Assembly (NCBI GenBank): GCA_023678885.1
Contig: CM042985.1
Span: forward strand, 20,190,465-20,254,464
DNA from: Pogostemon cablin
Lineage: Eukaryota; Streptophyta; Magnoliopsida; Lamiales; Lamiaceae
Direction of reading: 5' to 3'
DNA: 64,000 bases
Shown: in pieces, positions 22,386 to 33,945 of the stretch
Position numbering within the stretch: the stretch's first letter is position 1
How the letters are laid out: every line of letters starts with the position of its first letter
The notes under the pieces: generated by a model
The model's input: the letters and a program-made list of their open reading frames with translations, nothing else
What the model was told of the DNA's origin: nothing
Databases searched by the model: none
Program-made: the position numbers and the translations under genes

Positions 22386-23278
22386 CATCCTCATTGGCCC
22401 ACATACATTTGTATGAACCAGCTCCAAAGCTTCTTTAGCTCTCTAGGCTTGTCCCCATGGGAATGGCTTTCTGTGTTGTTTACCTTCCATACATTTGTCA
22501 CATACATTTTTTTTTGTTGGATTGGAGGAAGATCTCTCATTATATTTTTCTGATGAAGTAACTTTAGACCGTAGAAGTTGAAGTGCCCGAACCTCCGGTG
22601 CCATAGCCAGGATTGGTCTTCTTGGGCTTTTAATGCTGTCTCCACATAGTTCCATTGGATTGAAAAATTCCTTTGATGCTGCATTTTGACTACAGCTATC
22701 ACTTAATTTTTATTCTTTTTGTCGTAGATAGTGCATGAGTCACCTTTGAATAGTAGAGAGTATCCTTTCTCCATCATTTGACCCACGCTTAGCAGATTAG
22801 TGCGTAGTTTTGGTACCAGTAGCACATCGTGGATGTACCATGTACCTTTTCTTGTGTTGACAGCTATCGTGCCTTTTCCTTCAACTTCCACCAGGTTTCT
22901 ATTGCCCACCTTTACTTGAGATTTGACCGTTTTGTCAACATTTTGAAAGATCTTCTCATCTCCTATCATGTGGTTGCTGCACCCACTATCTACGTACCAC
23001 GTGTCATTCTTCACTTCTGATGCGGCATGGTTTGCATTGAAGAGATTATCTCCGTCTTCTTTTTCTTTAGAATAGTTAGCCTGGTGACCTTTCTTGGAAC
23101 GATAATTTTTCTCTAGATGTCCTAATCTTCCACAACTTTTGCATTGTGCTTTGCCTCGGTACCAACAATCTTTTTCAAGATGATTGGTTCTTTTACAAAC
23201 TCCACATAGGGGATATTTTTCTTTTCTATTATTTTCTCTAACTTTTCTCCTCCCATTTTTATAATTCTGAGACTGCAT
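22386..23278 (-). pseudogene. Copia B zinc knuckle, protease and pre-integrase region
   Basis: From 23278 downwards there are two CCHC-like motifs (CGVCKRTNHLEKDC and CKSCGRLGHLEKNY, the second lacking its last Cys). Next come the protease active site WYVDSGCSNHM and VLLVPKLRTNLLSVGQ. A TAA at 22703-22705 interrupts the frame. The pre-integrase His motif WHRRFGH follows and the frame then shifts. Just before the solo LTR, the first catalytic Asp expected in the LVHxDVCGP context is replaced by Asn (LVHTNVCGP). Confidence 0.87.
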
Positions 23279-23349
23279 TTTTAGTTTAGACTGAAAAGTA
23301 CTTTCTACATTATCATCTTCATTTATGCTCAGTCTTTTCTCATATGCTT

Positions 23350-23937
23350 CTAGAGAACCAATAAATCAGTCACTGCCAATTTTTCTATATCTTTAGTCTC
23401 TTCTATAGTAGTGACTATTGGGTTGTATTTAGTAGGGAGAGATATTAAAATCTTTTCCACTATTTTCTTATATGTCATATCTTCCCCATAAGATTTTAGT
23501 TGATTAACTACTTCTCTTAGTTGAGTGTAGTAATCTTTTACGGTCTCAGATTCTTTCATTTTCATATTTACGAAATCTCTCCTAAGAGTTTGGAGTTTGA
23601 GATTTCGTACCTTGTCACTCCCTTGGTACTCCTCCTTTACTGTGTCCCAGGCTTCTTTGGATGTCTTCGCTCCACTGATCCTTAGAAATAGTGACTTCGC
23701 CATAGCCATCTGTAGTATGTAGAGCGTCAAGTTGTCATTCTCCGTGCTTTTGTTTAGTTTTTTTTTGTCCATACTAGATAAAGATGATGCATCTACGGGG
23801 ATAGTGTACCTCTTATCGACGATCTCCCATAGGCCTTGAGATATAGAGTATGTCTCCATTTTGATGGCCCAGTAGTTGTATCCTTCACCTGAAAAGGTTG
23901 GGATTGAGATTTGGTGGGTATTGACTAGAGAGGACAT
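23350..23937 (-). pseudogene. Copia B gag (UBN2-type)
   Basis: The frame begins MSSLVNTHQISIPTFSGEGY at 23937 and contains YNYWAIKMETYSISQGLWEI, SGAKTSKEAWDTVKEEYQGS and LRRDFVNMKMKESETVKDYY. This is the plant copia gag family (UBN2 / gag-polypeptide of LTR copia-type). It ends prematurely after VTDLLVL through an apparent single-base frameshift near 23362. The gag-like continuation (EAYEKRLSINEDDNVESTFQ) lies in another frame. Confidence 0.88.
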
Positions 23938-24030
23938 TTTTTGGGATTTAGAAATAATTTGGGTAGTGTAGTAAAGGTTTGAATAGTAATATGCGGAAGC
24001 TTATTTTAACCCAATTAATAAACTAATCAT

Positions 24031-24042
24031 GCTCTGATACCA
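24031..24042 (-). other. Primer binding site of copia B
   Basis: On the minus strand this reads TGGTATCAGAGC, one base away from the inner end of the right LTR. It is a tRNA-iMet-type site. Confidence 0.88.
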
Positions 24043-24043
24043 C

Positions 24044-24453
24044 TGTTATTATTTAAATGGGTAAAGGTATAAAGGTGGCGTTAGTATAATTAGAGGGTGG
24101 AGAGATGTTGTTGGTGTTTGATAGTGGGACAAGTTGATGTTAATGGTGATTAGTAATGATATAGTAAATGGAGAGAAGATTTAGAAAGTTCGTTTCTTTG
24201 TTGATATAATCATTCTGCATGTACATTGGATATATATATAGGAGAGAGTAAGTCGGTTGTGAGATTCACCAACATTCCTGCCTAATCTAGACAATTCTCA
24301 TCATTATCCATAATCTAACATTTCTCTAACATTTTCTAGTCTTCTCGATTGTGTCTAGAATTCTCTAGATTATTTATTTATTTTTACCTTTTGATATATA
24401 ATTCAAGAAAGCTCTAGAATTGTATTTTCCTGGATGATCATCAACTTTCATCA
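24044..24453 (-). repeat. 5' LTR of copia B (intact copy)
   Basis: The 410-bp LTR runs from TGTTATTATT to CTTTCATCA and is followed by the target duplication TAAAA. It is the partner of 16383-16481 plus 19551-19859. Confidence 0.9.
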
Positions 24454-24458
24454 TAAAA

Positions 24459-25320
24459 CAATGGCAAAAATAATGAATGGGGGTAGTGGCACCAGCCATT
24501 TTGCTAACGTCCCACTGCCTTGAACCGTGTTCGAATTTGTCATTATTTCCCCTTTTTTTTTAATAAATAATTTTATGTTTTTCTTTTAAAATACTAAATT
24601 CCTATTAATTAATTTTTTTTAAAGTCCTAACATTGTGAAGAAGTAATAACATTATCAAATAAAAATAACATTTGATCAAAGAAAAGTGAAAATATCTAAT
24701 TAAACTATTCCATTTTATTAATAATTAATACCATAAATAAAAAACATAATATTTTCAATAAAAAAATAATATTTTGATTAAAAAAAACGTGATAATTATC
24801 CAATTAAATTATTTCATAATAACTAATAGGATAGATAAAAAGTGATATTGTGTTTAATAAAAAATGATATATAATTATAAAAAAGTGATAACCTTTTTTT
24901 ACATTATATATTAAAAATATATGCTACTTTTAATATTAAAAATTAATTAATAAAACAATTCATTTAAAATATTATTAAAAAATACTACGTGTGATTTTCT
25001 TAATTTCACATTTTTGAATTATATTTATTAAATAGGAGTAATAATTAAATTAAATGATTCCCTAATTATAGAATTATTTTAATAAATAATAATATATATT
25101 AAATAATAATAAAATATAAAATAAAAACGAAGAATAATTAAAAAATCTTTATATATATAATAAGACCAAATTTACCACCTATTTTTATACTAATCTTTCC
25201 CCAAAAATTAATTTCACCACTTTTGGTTAATTAAGATTCACTTAATGGTAACTTATATCCACTGATCTATACCATTGATTTCTTTCAATTAAATCACCAC
25301 CATTGGTTAAAACCCTAGAC
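24459..25320. other. AT-rich intergenic stretch
   Basis: This is strongly AT-rich, with many AATTAAT and AAAAAATAAT runs. I see no gene, terminal repeat or recognisable element. Confidence 0.4.
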
Positions 25321-25965
25321 ATTACTTTTCTTTCACTTTTGTCTCTTTTTTCAATCTTCTCTCACACATTATGTTTCTCTCATCTTTCACTCTTCTCTTC
25401 ATTCATCTCTAATCTCTAAAAATTTGAGAAATCGTCAATTTGAGCAAGCATCTATGTGAGAAATCTCACCTTACAGTTTAAGCTGCATTTATATGAGAAA
25501 TAGATCATTCACTTCGAGGTTAGTTTTGCTGTTTGATATAGAAGTCCGTTTCGAATTAATGTATCGACTATACATTCAGTTTATATCCAAGTATTTCGAA
25601 AAATAAAAAATTCATGTTCACAATCTGCAAACACTCCTGAAAAAGTGAAATTCTCTTTTTCATTGTCTTTACTTTTCTCGCTTTATAATTGATTGAGACG
25701 ATTCATGCCACACAATACACAATAGTATACAAATATAAATATTTGGGATTCATACAAGGATTCTGTTTAATATTTTTGATTAAAGATTATTTATTGGTTA
25801 ATTATTTATTACTTGAGGTAATTTCTCTCCAAATCAAAGTGTTAGGTAGTATCATTTTTCCTTTCCCAGTGATTTCACGAACCAATATTCTCTGTTCTTT
25901 CTCTGTTATCTTGCTTCAAGTCGGGGACTATTGGGATACTTGAATTCTTTCTATTTATTTTTTTG

Positions 25966-26205
25966 TCTTATACCCACACAATATTTACTCTCTATGTATT
26001 AGACGAGCACATAGGGTTTGAAATTGATTCAATTGAAGGGCAATGAACATATGACAACTTGCACCTATTGTGAAAATTCTTTAAATTGATTTTGGTTCTG
26101 TCTTATATCCACACGATAGTTACTCTCTCTCTCTCTCTCTCTATTAGATGAATGAGTACCGTGGGTTTGAGATTGATTCAATCAAGGGGCAACATTTGTA
26201 AAGCC
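25966..26205 (+). repeat. Imperfect ~135-bp duplication
   Basis: TGTCTTATACCCACACAATA...AGACGAGCACATAGGGTTTG near 25966 recurs as TGTCTTATATCCACACGATA...GATGAATGAGTACCGTGGGTTTG near 26099. The second copy includes a (CT)n tract. Confidence 0.6.
26123..26142 (+). repeat. (CT)10 microsatellite
   Basis: Uninterrupted CT dinucleotides within the duplicated stretch. Confidence 0.9.
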
Positions 26206-26304
26206 ATTTTCATCCATTGTTAGATTTTTTTTTATTGATTTTTTAATTTGATTTCGTCTTATATTCTCTCTTAAATCAATATTACTTTCCATTGTTGTTT
26301 GCAG

Positions 26305-26421
26305 TGTTCTAACAATCGTTGCAGACGATTTAACGATGCAACGAATGAGATGAGAGAGAGTGATGGAAGGAGGCACATTAGCCTCATCAAGGAAATTCCC
26401 TCACCAATGTTGTCATTACAG
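26305..26421 (+). other. Exon-like island with consensus splice borders
   Basis: The island lies between TTTGCAG and GTAATAAAT and is open in one frame for its full 39 codons (starting CSNNRCRRFNDATNEMRESD). Length, phase and borders are those of a normal plant internal exon. I do not recognise the protein. Confidence 0.4.
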
Positions 26422-28715
26422 GTAATAAATAAATAAATCTTGATGATCATTATTAAAGTTGTTGCTTGATGATCATGATTGAACCACTCCACGTTTTGTA
26501 TGATTTTGAATGTTGGCTGTTTACAGTACTCTCTCTCCTCTTTCTCTCTCTCAAGTATGAACTTATGGGCAGTTTAAACCTTTGAAGCTGAAAAGGTCAG
26601 ACTTTGCTTTTCACTATTAAACATTAATCTAGGTGAAGGTTGTATCGTTGTTATTAGAATGGGTAAATATATAATAGGCATGATATCCATCAACTTGATT
26701 GATTGCACATGTTTTTTATTTTATATAGATTACAATTTAAAATTGAGAATTGACAATCCATTTTACGTGGAATGAGTGTGTAAAGAGAGGGAGGTAAGGA
26801 GGGGAAAATTACGTAGTATATGGAGTCTGTAAAGTTGAGGCTTCCTTGCTCTGCTGCCAATTCTTGCATCTCTCATCCTTCTTTATTTCAATATTTTTCT
26901 GCAAGTTTGTGATCTTTTATATTTATCTATGTGTACTTTATCTTGAGGTTCTTGGAATTCTTAACAAAAAAATGTGTGTTATTTTTCTTGTGTTTCTTGG
27001 AATTCTTAAATAAAGAATATTCACAGAAATACATTTTCTTGGTATCTTCTTTTATGAATTAGTGGGATGCTTTTTTTTTTTTGTGATTTGGTGATTTATA
27101 TAGTTAAATTTGATACCTTTACCTGTTACATTCACATATGCATTCTTTAGTCATACCATAATGTAATATTTGGGGTAATTATTATATTTAATTTGACATC
27201 TCTTATATTTCTTTTTAAATTTCTATATCTATTATTTATAGCAAATTCGTGTATATGGTGAATATTCAAAGTTATATAGACCATTCTCCAAGTAGTGTTT
27301 TTAGCGGTGGTGCTACTTAATTTTGCAAACGTATTAGAGAAGAGGAGCTTCAAATATTTCTTAATTGTAGTTAATAACTTAATTTTTTTTTTTTTTGGTA
27401 ATGTGCCCGTATGTGTTTTGGTAATGATTTGCTTTTGGAATATTGAGTTAGGATTTATGGACTATGAATGAATATGTGGCTGTTAGTAAGTGAAAATATT
27501 CTGATTCTAAGTGTCCTTGGTTTTTGGGGTATTTAAAGATTAGATATTCTCTTTACTATGCTTTTAGAAAAATTAGTGGTCACTTATATCTTTTATCTTT
27601 TCATTAGTATTTTGTTAAAATTTTACTGCTGGGAGTTGTTGGTTCTTTTAAGTCATAGAATTATACAGTTCTTTTGAAAAACTTATTACTTATGAGCAAT
27701 ATCATATGAACATGCTAGAGTGTTTCATTAAAAGTTTTGCTATATCTCCAATTCTTTGTGTATATGAGATTTAATTGCTTTTTTATTTTTTCGTCCTTCT
27801 TTTGTAGATAGGTGAATGAAAAGCCTCGATGGGCCACGTGTTAAATCACGCCCAGACAAGTGAATTATAAAAATTTGACAACAAGAAATGTAGAAGGGCC
27901 TGATCTGGCACCCTTGGTAATTTTTTATTTTTTTAATATTCTGATCTTTCGAGGAACAGGATCTGCATAAGGAACAACAAACTCTTCTACTTGATATTTG
28001 AAAAGCTACGAGCCTTGCTTAGAGTCTACTCTTGATTGCTTATTTTTGTGTGGGTTGGGATTTCTATTATGTATGTGGACCGAAGGTGTGTTCACTTTGT
28101 ATAGTTTGATTTTCATTTTTTGTATGTGAAAAGCGGTCAATGAAAAAATGTGATAGAGGCAAAAAATTATTTAGACTATTAACTGGATGTTAATTGTGTT
28201 CTCTTTTGCCTTTAAAATGTGGTATTCTTCTGATCAATGATCAGATAACGAAATAGTGTTCGGACCCATAATTTCCCAATGTGCACATTTTGCTTTTTGC
28301 TTATTGAGTTTATGATAGATGTAAATAAATTTCAATTGGGATCCTTAACTTTTGTAATTATATCTATAATTCCTTTGTGTTTATTCTTTTTAAAAATAAT
28401 TTCTTTATAATTGATGTGGTGCATATCTTTAGTAAGTGATATCTTATCATGATTCTAGGCTCAAAAGCATCAATTGTGTTATTCCTGTTTCCGCATACTT
28501 GACTATTACTGTTGTTGGTTGATTTTGCTTTCGTACAATCTCTCGGGATTTGCCAAATTCATAAAAATATGATTCCATTTCATATTAGCTTGCACTCAAG
28601 GATCCTGAGAACGTTATAAATTTGGAAAGTCAGTCAGTAAAATTATACATTCTATGAGGTCATTAATGTACAGATCTCTCTTTTTTATTTACGAAAATCA
28701 TCCCATTATAGTGAG

Positions 28716-29580
28716 TTGTTGATTTTCCCAAATCTCTTTCTTATTTTCTTTCTTCATTTTTTATATCAAAATCTTAGAATCAACTTTCTCTCATATTTTG
28801 CTTCCACACAGTTAATTGTCAATTTAATTTCGGCTGTAAGCATCTATGTTTTTTATGGTTCTAATTTTGTTATTGTATTATCTCAATGTGATTTAATCCA
28901 ATTACTTTTAGACTATTTTTCCAAGCGTTATCATAACAAGTGTTATGTGTGATACTCGCTTTTATTGTATCATCAAATAGTATATGATGATACTACTCTT
29001 TCTGAAATTTCTGGATGACTGCAGATAATATTGTAGACACTAATGTTCATGGCAGAAACTGCTCTAATGGTGATGCTTGCTTTTATTGTATTATCAATAG
29101 TGTTTGATATCTTCTTTTTTCTGAATCGGCATGTGAGCCAGCATTGACTGCTCCCCTGTTAATGTTGTTGAGATGTTTGTTCGTTGTTTTTAAATATGTC
29201 TGTGAGCCTATTGTAATAGCTCCTTTGTCTATTAACTGCAAAAGTTTATATGATGTTATATAGATGTCGGTTCATATAATTTTTGAAACTTCATTTGTTT
29301 TTCTACTTATATGTACATATTTGTATAGTGCTTCCAATTAATTTGTATTTCCTAATTTCATGATGCAATGCTCTCGAAAAATATGAAATCACTTCATGTG
29401 AGCCTCTTTCATATCCTTTTTTGTATTTCCACGACAAATAATTTCTTCCAATACATGCTCTCGAGTTAATTGTACGTGAAATGAAACATGGGAATTTGCA
29501 TTACTTCTTATATATGTATATTGCCACAATAAACATACTGTGTCTGATTATGTTTGAGTCCGCTTAGAGTGACATAACTT
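28716..29580. other. T-rich intron-like stretch
   Basis: T-rich sequence with two related segments, near 28950 (GTGATACTCGCTTTTATTGT) and near 29070 (GTGATGCTTGCTTTTATTGT), about 120 bases apart. No supported coding region. The 78-codon frame at 28716 is low-complexity. Confidence 0.35.
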
Positions 29581-30880
29581 AAAATTTTCAGGTCATAGCA
29601 GCAGTTGGTTTCAAGGAAAAAGGGCTCAAAATTTCATAGGCTTTGAATCCTCATATTGCAGACATTATTTTAGCCTGCTGGATAAAGTGAGTGAACTTTT
29701 TAAATTTTGATTTTTAATAGCTTCTCGATTTCTTCTTTTCTTGAACTTCTAATCAATGTGCCACTTTCATCCATTAATCTGTAGGGGTGTTTATCTTTTG
29801 GCTTCAAGATTTTGCAGTAAGTATAATTTTCTTTCCGAGTACTAGGTGACGCCGCTCTCATATATTTATTTTAGAATCAAGTATTTGCTTCTTTGGTTTC
29901 ACTTTATAATTTTTTGTTACTTCAAATTTAGATGTTAATCTATGGATTGTTGGATGTTATGCTATTTCGGTTTTTTGTGATAAAAATTTTGTATATTTGA
30001 TCCAACCCGAAAAATTCGAATGTAGTTTTCACAATTGCTTTTTTTGTTCCATTAACTTCATAATTGTCATGATTCTTTAGATATCCCATTTTGTTGGCCA
30101 CCATCATTTTCTACCATAATCAGAAGGTTATAATCGAGGTTGTTGTACTTCAAGTGTAAATTGGTTCTAACAATCTACCATTAAGAATTGCATTTAAAGA
30201 TGTTATATTTTGCAGAGGCTATAGTCACAAAGTGGAGAGCACCCCTGATTCAGTATGGAATGTGTTCATGAAGATAATTTTATTACTCTTGAGGCTCAAA
30301 TGTAGTTCTTTGAGCATCATAAAACTTTATACCAGGTATTTAGAAATATTGATATTGATATGAAAACGGGAACATGTTCTCACTAATTTAAGTGTTAGTT
30401 TTGGATTTATAGGCAGACTTCCTTGTGCAAACGAGCTAGAAGGTATTGACGAGAGAAGTTGTCTTCCACAGGATTTAAGATGTGACATTTAAAACCTATC
30501 GCCTCGGTCGCTATACTATCCCAGAGGAAATAGGCGAAATTTGTGCTTGGCTAAGTTCATAATTGGGGCTGAATGGTATGGAATGACTAATTGCACGTAT
30601 CAACAGTTGCTGGTGTGTAATATAGGCAAAACGTGGGATTTGTTATGTTTCTGTCAATAAATTAGCAGAATATATGAAAATGGTGAACACTTAAATATAT
30701 CAATTTACACTCTATAGGTCAAATTCTTGGGTGGATTTATATCCATGATTTCACAAAGCTCATTCTTTACTTATGAAAAGTACTTCACTTGTGAATGCTC
30801 AATTTGTTGATATATATATTTCACAAAGGTCTTTCTTAAAATTAAGACAAAAGAGAGAGCGGAAGCTAAAAGATGACAAA

Positions 30881-31135
30881 GGTAAACTAAAGTTTGCTTA
30901 TTCGTATCCTATTCTCTATTCTCTATAGTATTATTTTTTTCTGATGTCATCATAGATTGAACTATTACCATAAACATTGGCTTTGTCTTTGTTAACCAAA
31001 ATCCAAATTTAAGGTAAACTAAAGTTTGCTTATTCGTATCCTTTTCTCTATTCTCTATATTTATTTTTTCTGATGTCATCATAGATTGAACTACCATAAA
31101 CATTGGCTTTATAAACCAAAATTCAAATTATTTAT
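30881..31135 (+). repeat. 132-bp tandem duplication
   Basis: GGTAAACTAAAGTTTGCTTA starts at 30881 and again at 31013. Both copies continue through TTCTGATGTCATCATAGATT and CATAAACATTGGCTTT. Small indels separate the two. Confidence 0.85.
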
Positions 31136-31474
31136 GTTTTTCTTTTGCTTTTTTTTGTCAGAAGCCTTGTCGTTTCTGTCCCATGTATTATAGATTAGCA
31201 GAACTTGAAATTAGCATGTGAATTAACGTGAATATCTTTGATTTGTGCTGTAAATGTATTCTGCCAAACTAATTGTGAAGAAGATGAGCAAATCTTATTA
31301 ATGTCCATAAGACTGATTGATGTTCAAAATCTTCTCTATCTTTAGCAAAAGGAAAAATAAGCATGAATTTTTTTAAAAAAATATCTTTCATCACTATCTT
31401 CCCTGGATTGCGAGAATTATTTTATTGCTTGGATTCCTACTCAAAAGCAAGATATGTTAAAACATATTAATTTT

Positions 31475-31971
31475 CCAAGCTAAGAAAGATAGGAAAGATA
31501 GAAAGAAGAAGGAAAGAGGTAGACAAAGTAAAGACAGGGTGAAAAATAGAAAGGTTAAAGAGAGACGTGACATAAATGAAGCTGATATTGATAGATCTGA
31601 GTCAATTATTCTGGAATAGGACAGGATGTTAAGGGAAAGGAGTAAGAAGCATAAGAGGAGGCATATGTATTCTTCTAATGATGTGAGTTTCGATGATGAC
31701 GAGAAAGACCGTCCAAGATCTCATAGATACTTGGATTCCAAAAGGTTGAAGCAGGTACAGAAGCTCTTGCACTTGCATAACATGTAATGCATCTAAATTT
31801 ACGTAATTTACATTTTAGAATTCTTTTTGAATATGATAGTTGGAGAAGCAAGAATGGGTTAGCGAAGTGGATACTGATAGCCAAAGTAAGAGACAATTGA
31901 GGGATCTTTTTTATGGCTCTAAGCATGAGGAACATAAAGATGGAGATGTTGAGGATGGAGATGTTTGGTAG
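31475..31971 (+). pseudogene. Lys/Arg/Asp-rich two-exon gene fragment
   Basis: Exon-like piece 31475-31754 reads KKDRKDRKKKERGRQSKDRV, then EADIDRSESIILE, a TAG at 31617-31619, then DRMLRERSKKHKRRHMYSSN and DDDEKDRPRSHRY. It ends KRLKQ at a good donor (GCAG/GTACAG). After an 85-base intron with a GATAG acceptor at 31839, 31840-31971 continues in frame (LEKQEWVSEVDTDSQSKRQL), closing at TAG. The charged composition resembles RS-like tails of RNA-processing proteins, but I cannot name the family. The internal stop and missing 5' part suggest a pseudogene. Confidence 0.45.
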
Positions 31972-31979
31972 CATATGCA

Positions 31980-33240
31980 GATGTCTGACATGCCATTCAT
32001 TATTTGTTGTCTTACTATAGAATTATAATACTGGCTCTCATCTAATTTATTACTATTATTATTTTTTCTTACTTATGTTCAATAATTCTTTTTTTAAAAA
32101 TATAATTTTACTGATCAAGTGAGCATATACTTTCTGGTTATGTTGTTCCTGTATGTCTGAAATAAAGACTTGATTATTTATTTAATTTTTTTTAATGCTT
32201 ATTTCATGGTGTAGTTTTTTTTCTTTATTATTGAGATGTTCGTTCAATGTTCTGATTTGGTTCCATCTGGTTATACCTAAACAGTTTCTTTTATATATAT
32301 CTATTCACATCTTTAATCTTTATTTTGATTTCATTTGGTACTGTGTGGTCAGTGTTGAATATCAGAAAAAAGAAGGTCAAGCATGTCGTTTCTCCTCAGG
32401 CATCTCTTCTGGTGTAGTATCTGACACTTATGCATATGTTTCCTATGATTTTAATTATTTACATATTCTATTCTATCTTTATTTGTTGTTGGCATGAGCT
32501 TTGTGATCAATTAATCTTTTAAAGTTCAACTTCATGTTTTCCGCTTTTCTTAGAATTTGGGTGCGATTTTGTAACAATACTTAAAGGTGGTATTCTTTTT
32601 TGTAATTTATTAAAGATAATTATTAATTTGCAATAGATGTAAAGTTCGTGGTTTTTTTTGCAATTAACCCATTTTTAAAACTTCTGAGTGTGACTTGAAG
32701 AAATCTCCTTATACTTCCTAAATTAGAGATTTATTTTATTATACTGTGGTATGTTTTAAAAATTCTGTCAGGTTTTGTATTATAAAATATATTACAGTTT
32801 CTTTTAATTAAGTATGTTTCCACATTAATTAAATAAATAAAAAATAAGCAATTTGGCAGTGGTTAATGAGTTATTGTGAGGGTGATCTGAAGCTGCCCTC
32901 AAGTTTAACAAATTCAGTAAATGGTTCTTGATCATGTTGCATTTACTCTCTGTACATGTATAAATTAGTTCCATCACATATATTTCATATCATTGATTAA
33001 ATTAGTTCCAGTTTAAATATTTCATATCCATATATGAATTAGTGGATATAACTAAACTTATCATTACTGAATATTATCCTAAATACATAATGACAATAAT
33101 AAAAGTGTATCTGGTGTGAGATCTGGTGTATCTCATTCAAATACTTAATTTACTTCCTTATTCTATACTTAATTTACTTCCCTTAACTAGGGTGAGATCT
33201 AGTAAATCTCTACCCACATAACAATTATCACACCAAAAGT
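31980..33240. other. T-rich sequence without recognised gene
   Basis: The open frame at 32195-32497 is T-rich with hydrophobic low-complexity residues. I see no domain. GTGAGATCT.GT / ATCTC-type repeats occur near 33115-33210. Confidence 0.35.
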
Positions 33241-33247
33241 GTAATCC

Positions 33248-33598
33248 TGTTGGAAAAATATAAATAGAAAATAAGAAAGTGGGTGGCAGGAGTTGATAGA
33301 TTTGGTAGAGAATTGATAAGTGGGGGGGTGATGTGAGGTTTATTAGTGGAATTGGTGAGAATAGACATCACCATCTTCTATATTGTATTCCTCACACACA
33401 CATTACAATGCATGATACAATGACCTATTTATAGGGGATAATACTTAGTTGCTAAGTATTCTTAGTAACTAAGTAATCTTATATCTTAGTTACTAAGTAT
33501 TCTTAATTACTAAGTAATCTTTTTATCTTAGTTACTAAGTAATCTTTTATCTTAGTCACTAAGTAATCTCTAGTAAATGTGCATCAGCTATTTTAACA
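33248..33598 (-). repeat. 3' LTR of copia derivative F
   Basis: 351 bases, from TGTTGGAAAAATATAAATAG to TTTTAACA. The related right LTR is 323 bases and begins TATTGG instead of TGTTGG. Confidence 0.88.
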
Positions 33599-33702
33599 CT
33601 CCCCCTTGATGCGCATTTGGATGATCCGAGCTTTTCTCGTAGTATCTCGAACCTTGATCTTGGTAGAGCTTTTGTATTGTTGGCTATTTGAGCCTTTTTT
33701 CT

Positions 33703-33945
33703 TCAACTTTCACCAGGTCTCTATTGCCCAGTTTCTTGATCTTTCATCAGGTCTCTGTTGCCCAGTTTCTTCGTCTTTCACTAGGTCTCTGTTGCCCACT
33801 TTCTTCGTCTTTCACCAGGTCTCTGTTGCCCAGTTTCTTCATCTTTCACCAGGTCTCTGTTGCCCAGTTTCTTCGTCTTTCACCAAGTCTCTGTTGCCCA
33901 GTTTCTTCATGTTTCACCAGGTCTCTGTTGCCCAGTTTCTTCATC
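33703..33945 (-). repeat. 34-bp minisatellite derived from retrotransposon pol
   Basis: About seven units follow the pattern TTTCACCAGGTCTCTGTTGC + CCAGTTTCTTCRTC (34 bases). Read on the minus strand, the unit resembles the copia B sequence around KVGNRNLVEVEGKG, just after the protease active site (plus strand about 22875-22925: TTCCACCAGGTTTCTATTGC). Because 34 is not a multiple of 3, all three plus-strand frames stay open and give the same peptide cyclically. These frames are artefacts. Confidence 0.88.

Larger units (their letters stand above)
16378..24458 (-). mobile_element. Ty1/copia LTR retrotransposon B, nested and defective
   Basis: The target duplication TAAAA is perfect (16378-16382 and 24454-24458). 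The LTRs are about 410 bases: 24044-24453 intact, and the left copy split into 16383-16481 and 19556-19859. A primer site complement (GCTCTGATACCA, 24031-24042) lies next to the right LTR, and a purine tract on the minus strand (AAGAAGGAG) lies next to the left one. Internal coding covers gag, zinc knuckle, protease and integrase but no reverse transcriptase or RNase H. Gypsy DNA is inserted at 16482-19550 and 20869-22380. Confidence 0.92.
25321..30700 (+). other. Exon-like islands in non-coding sequence; decayed or non-coding gene
   Basis: The left side has a CT-rich leader-like stretch (CTTTTGTCTCTTTTTTCAAT onward). Short islands follow, bounded by credible splice sites: 26305-26421, about 27808-27916 (KPRWATC, one stop), about 29592-29690 (VIAAVGFKEKGLKIS, stop, ALNPHIADIILACWIK) and about 30415-30600. 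Several islands keep 15-35 codons open in one frame but carry single stops. I could not identify the protein. It may be a transcribed pseudogene or a long non-coding RNA gene. Confidence 0.35.

Noticed and set aside
25146..25170. Helitron 5' end (TCTTTATATATATAATAAGAC)
   Set aside because: It resembles plant Helitron starts, but no 3' CTRR end with a preceding hairpin, Rep or helicase sequence was found downstream.
33703..33945. CRISPR-like array
   Set aside because: Units are adjacent with no unique spacers, inside a plant LTR element. It is a minisatellite.
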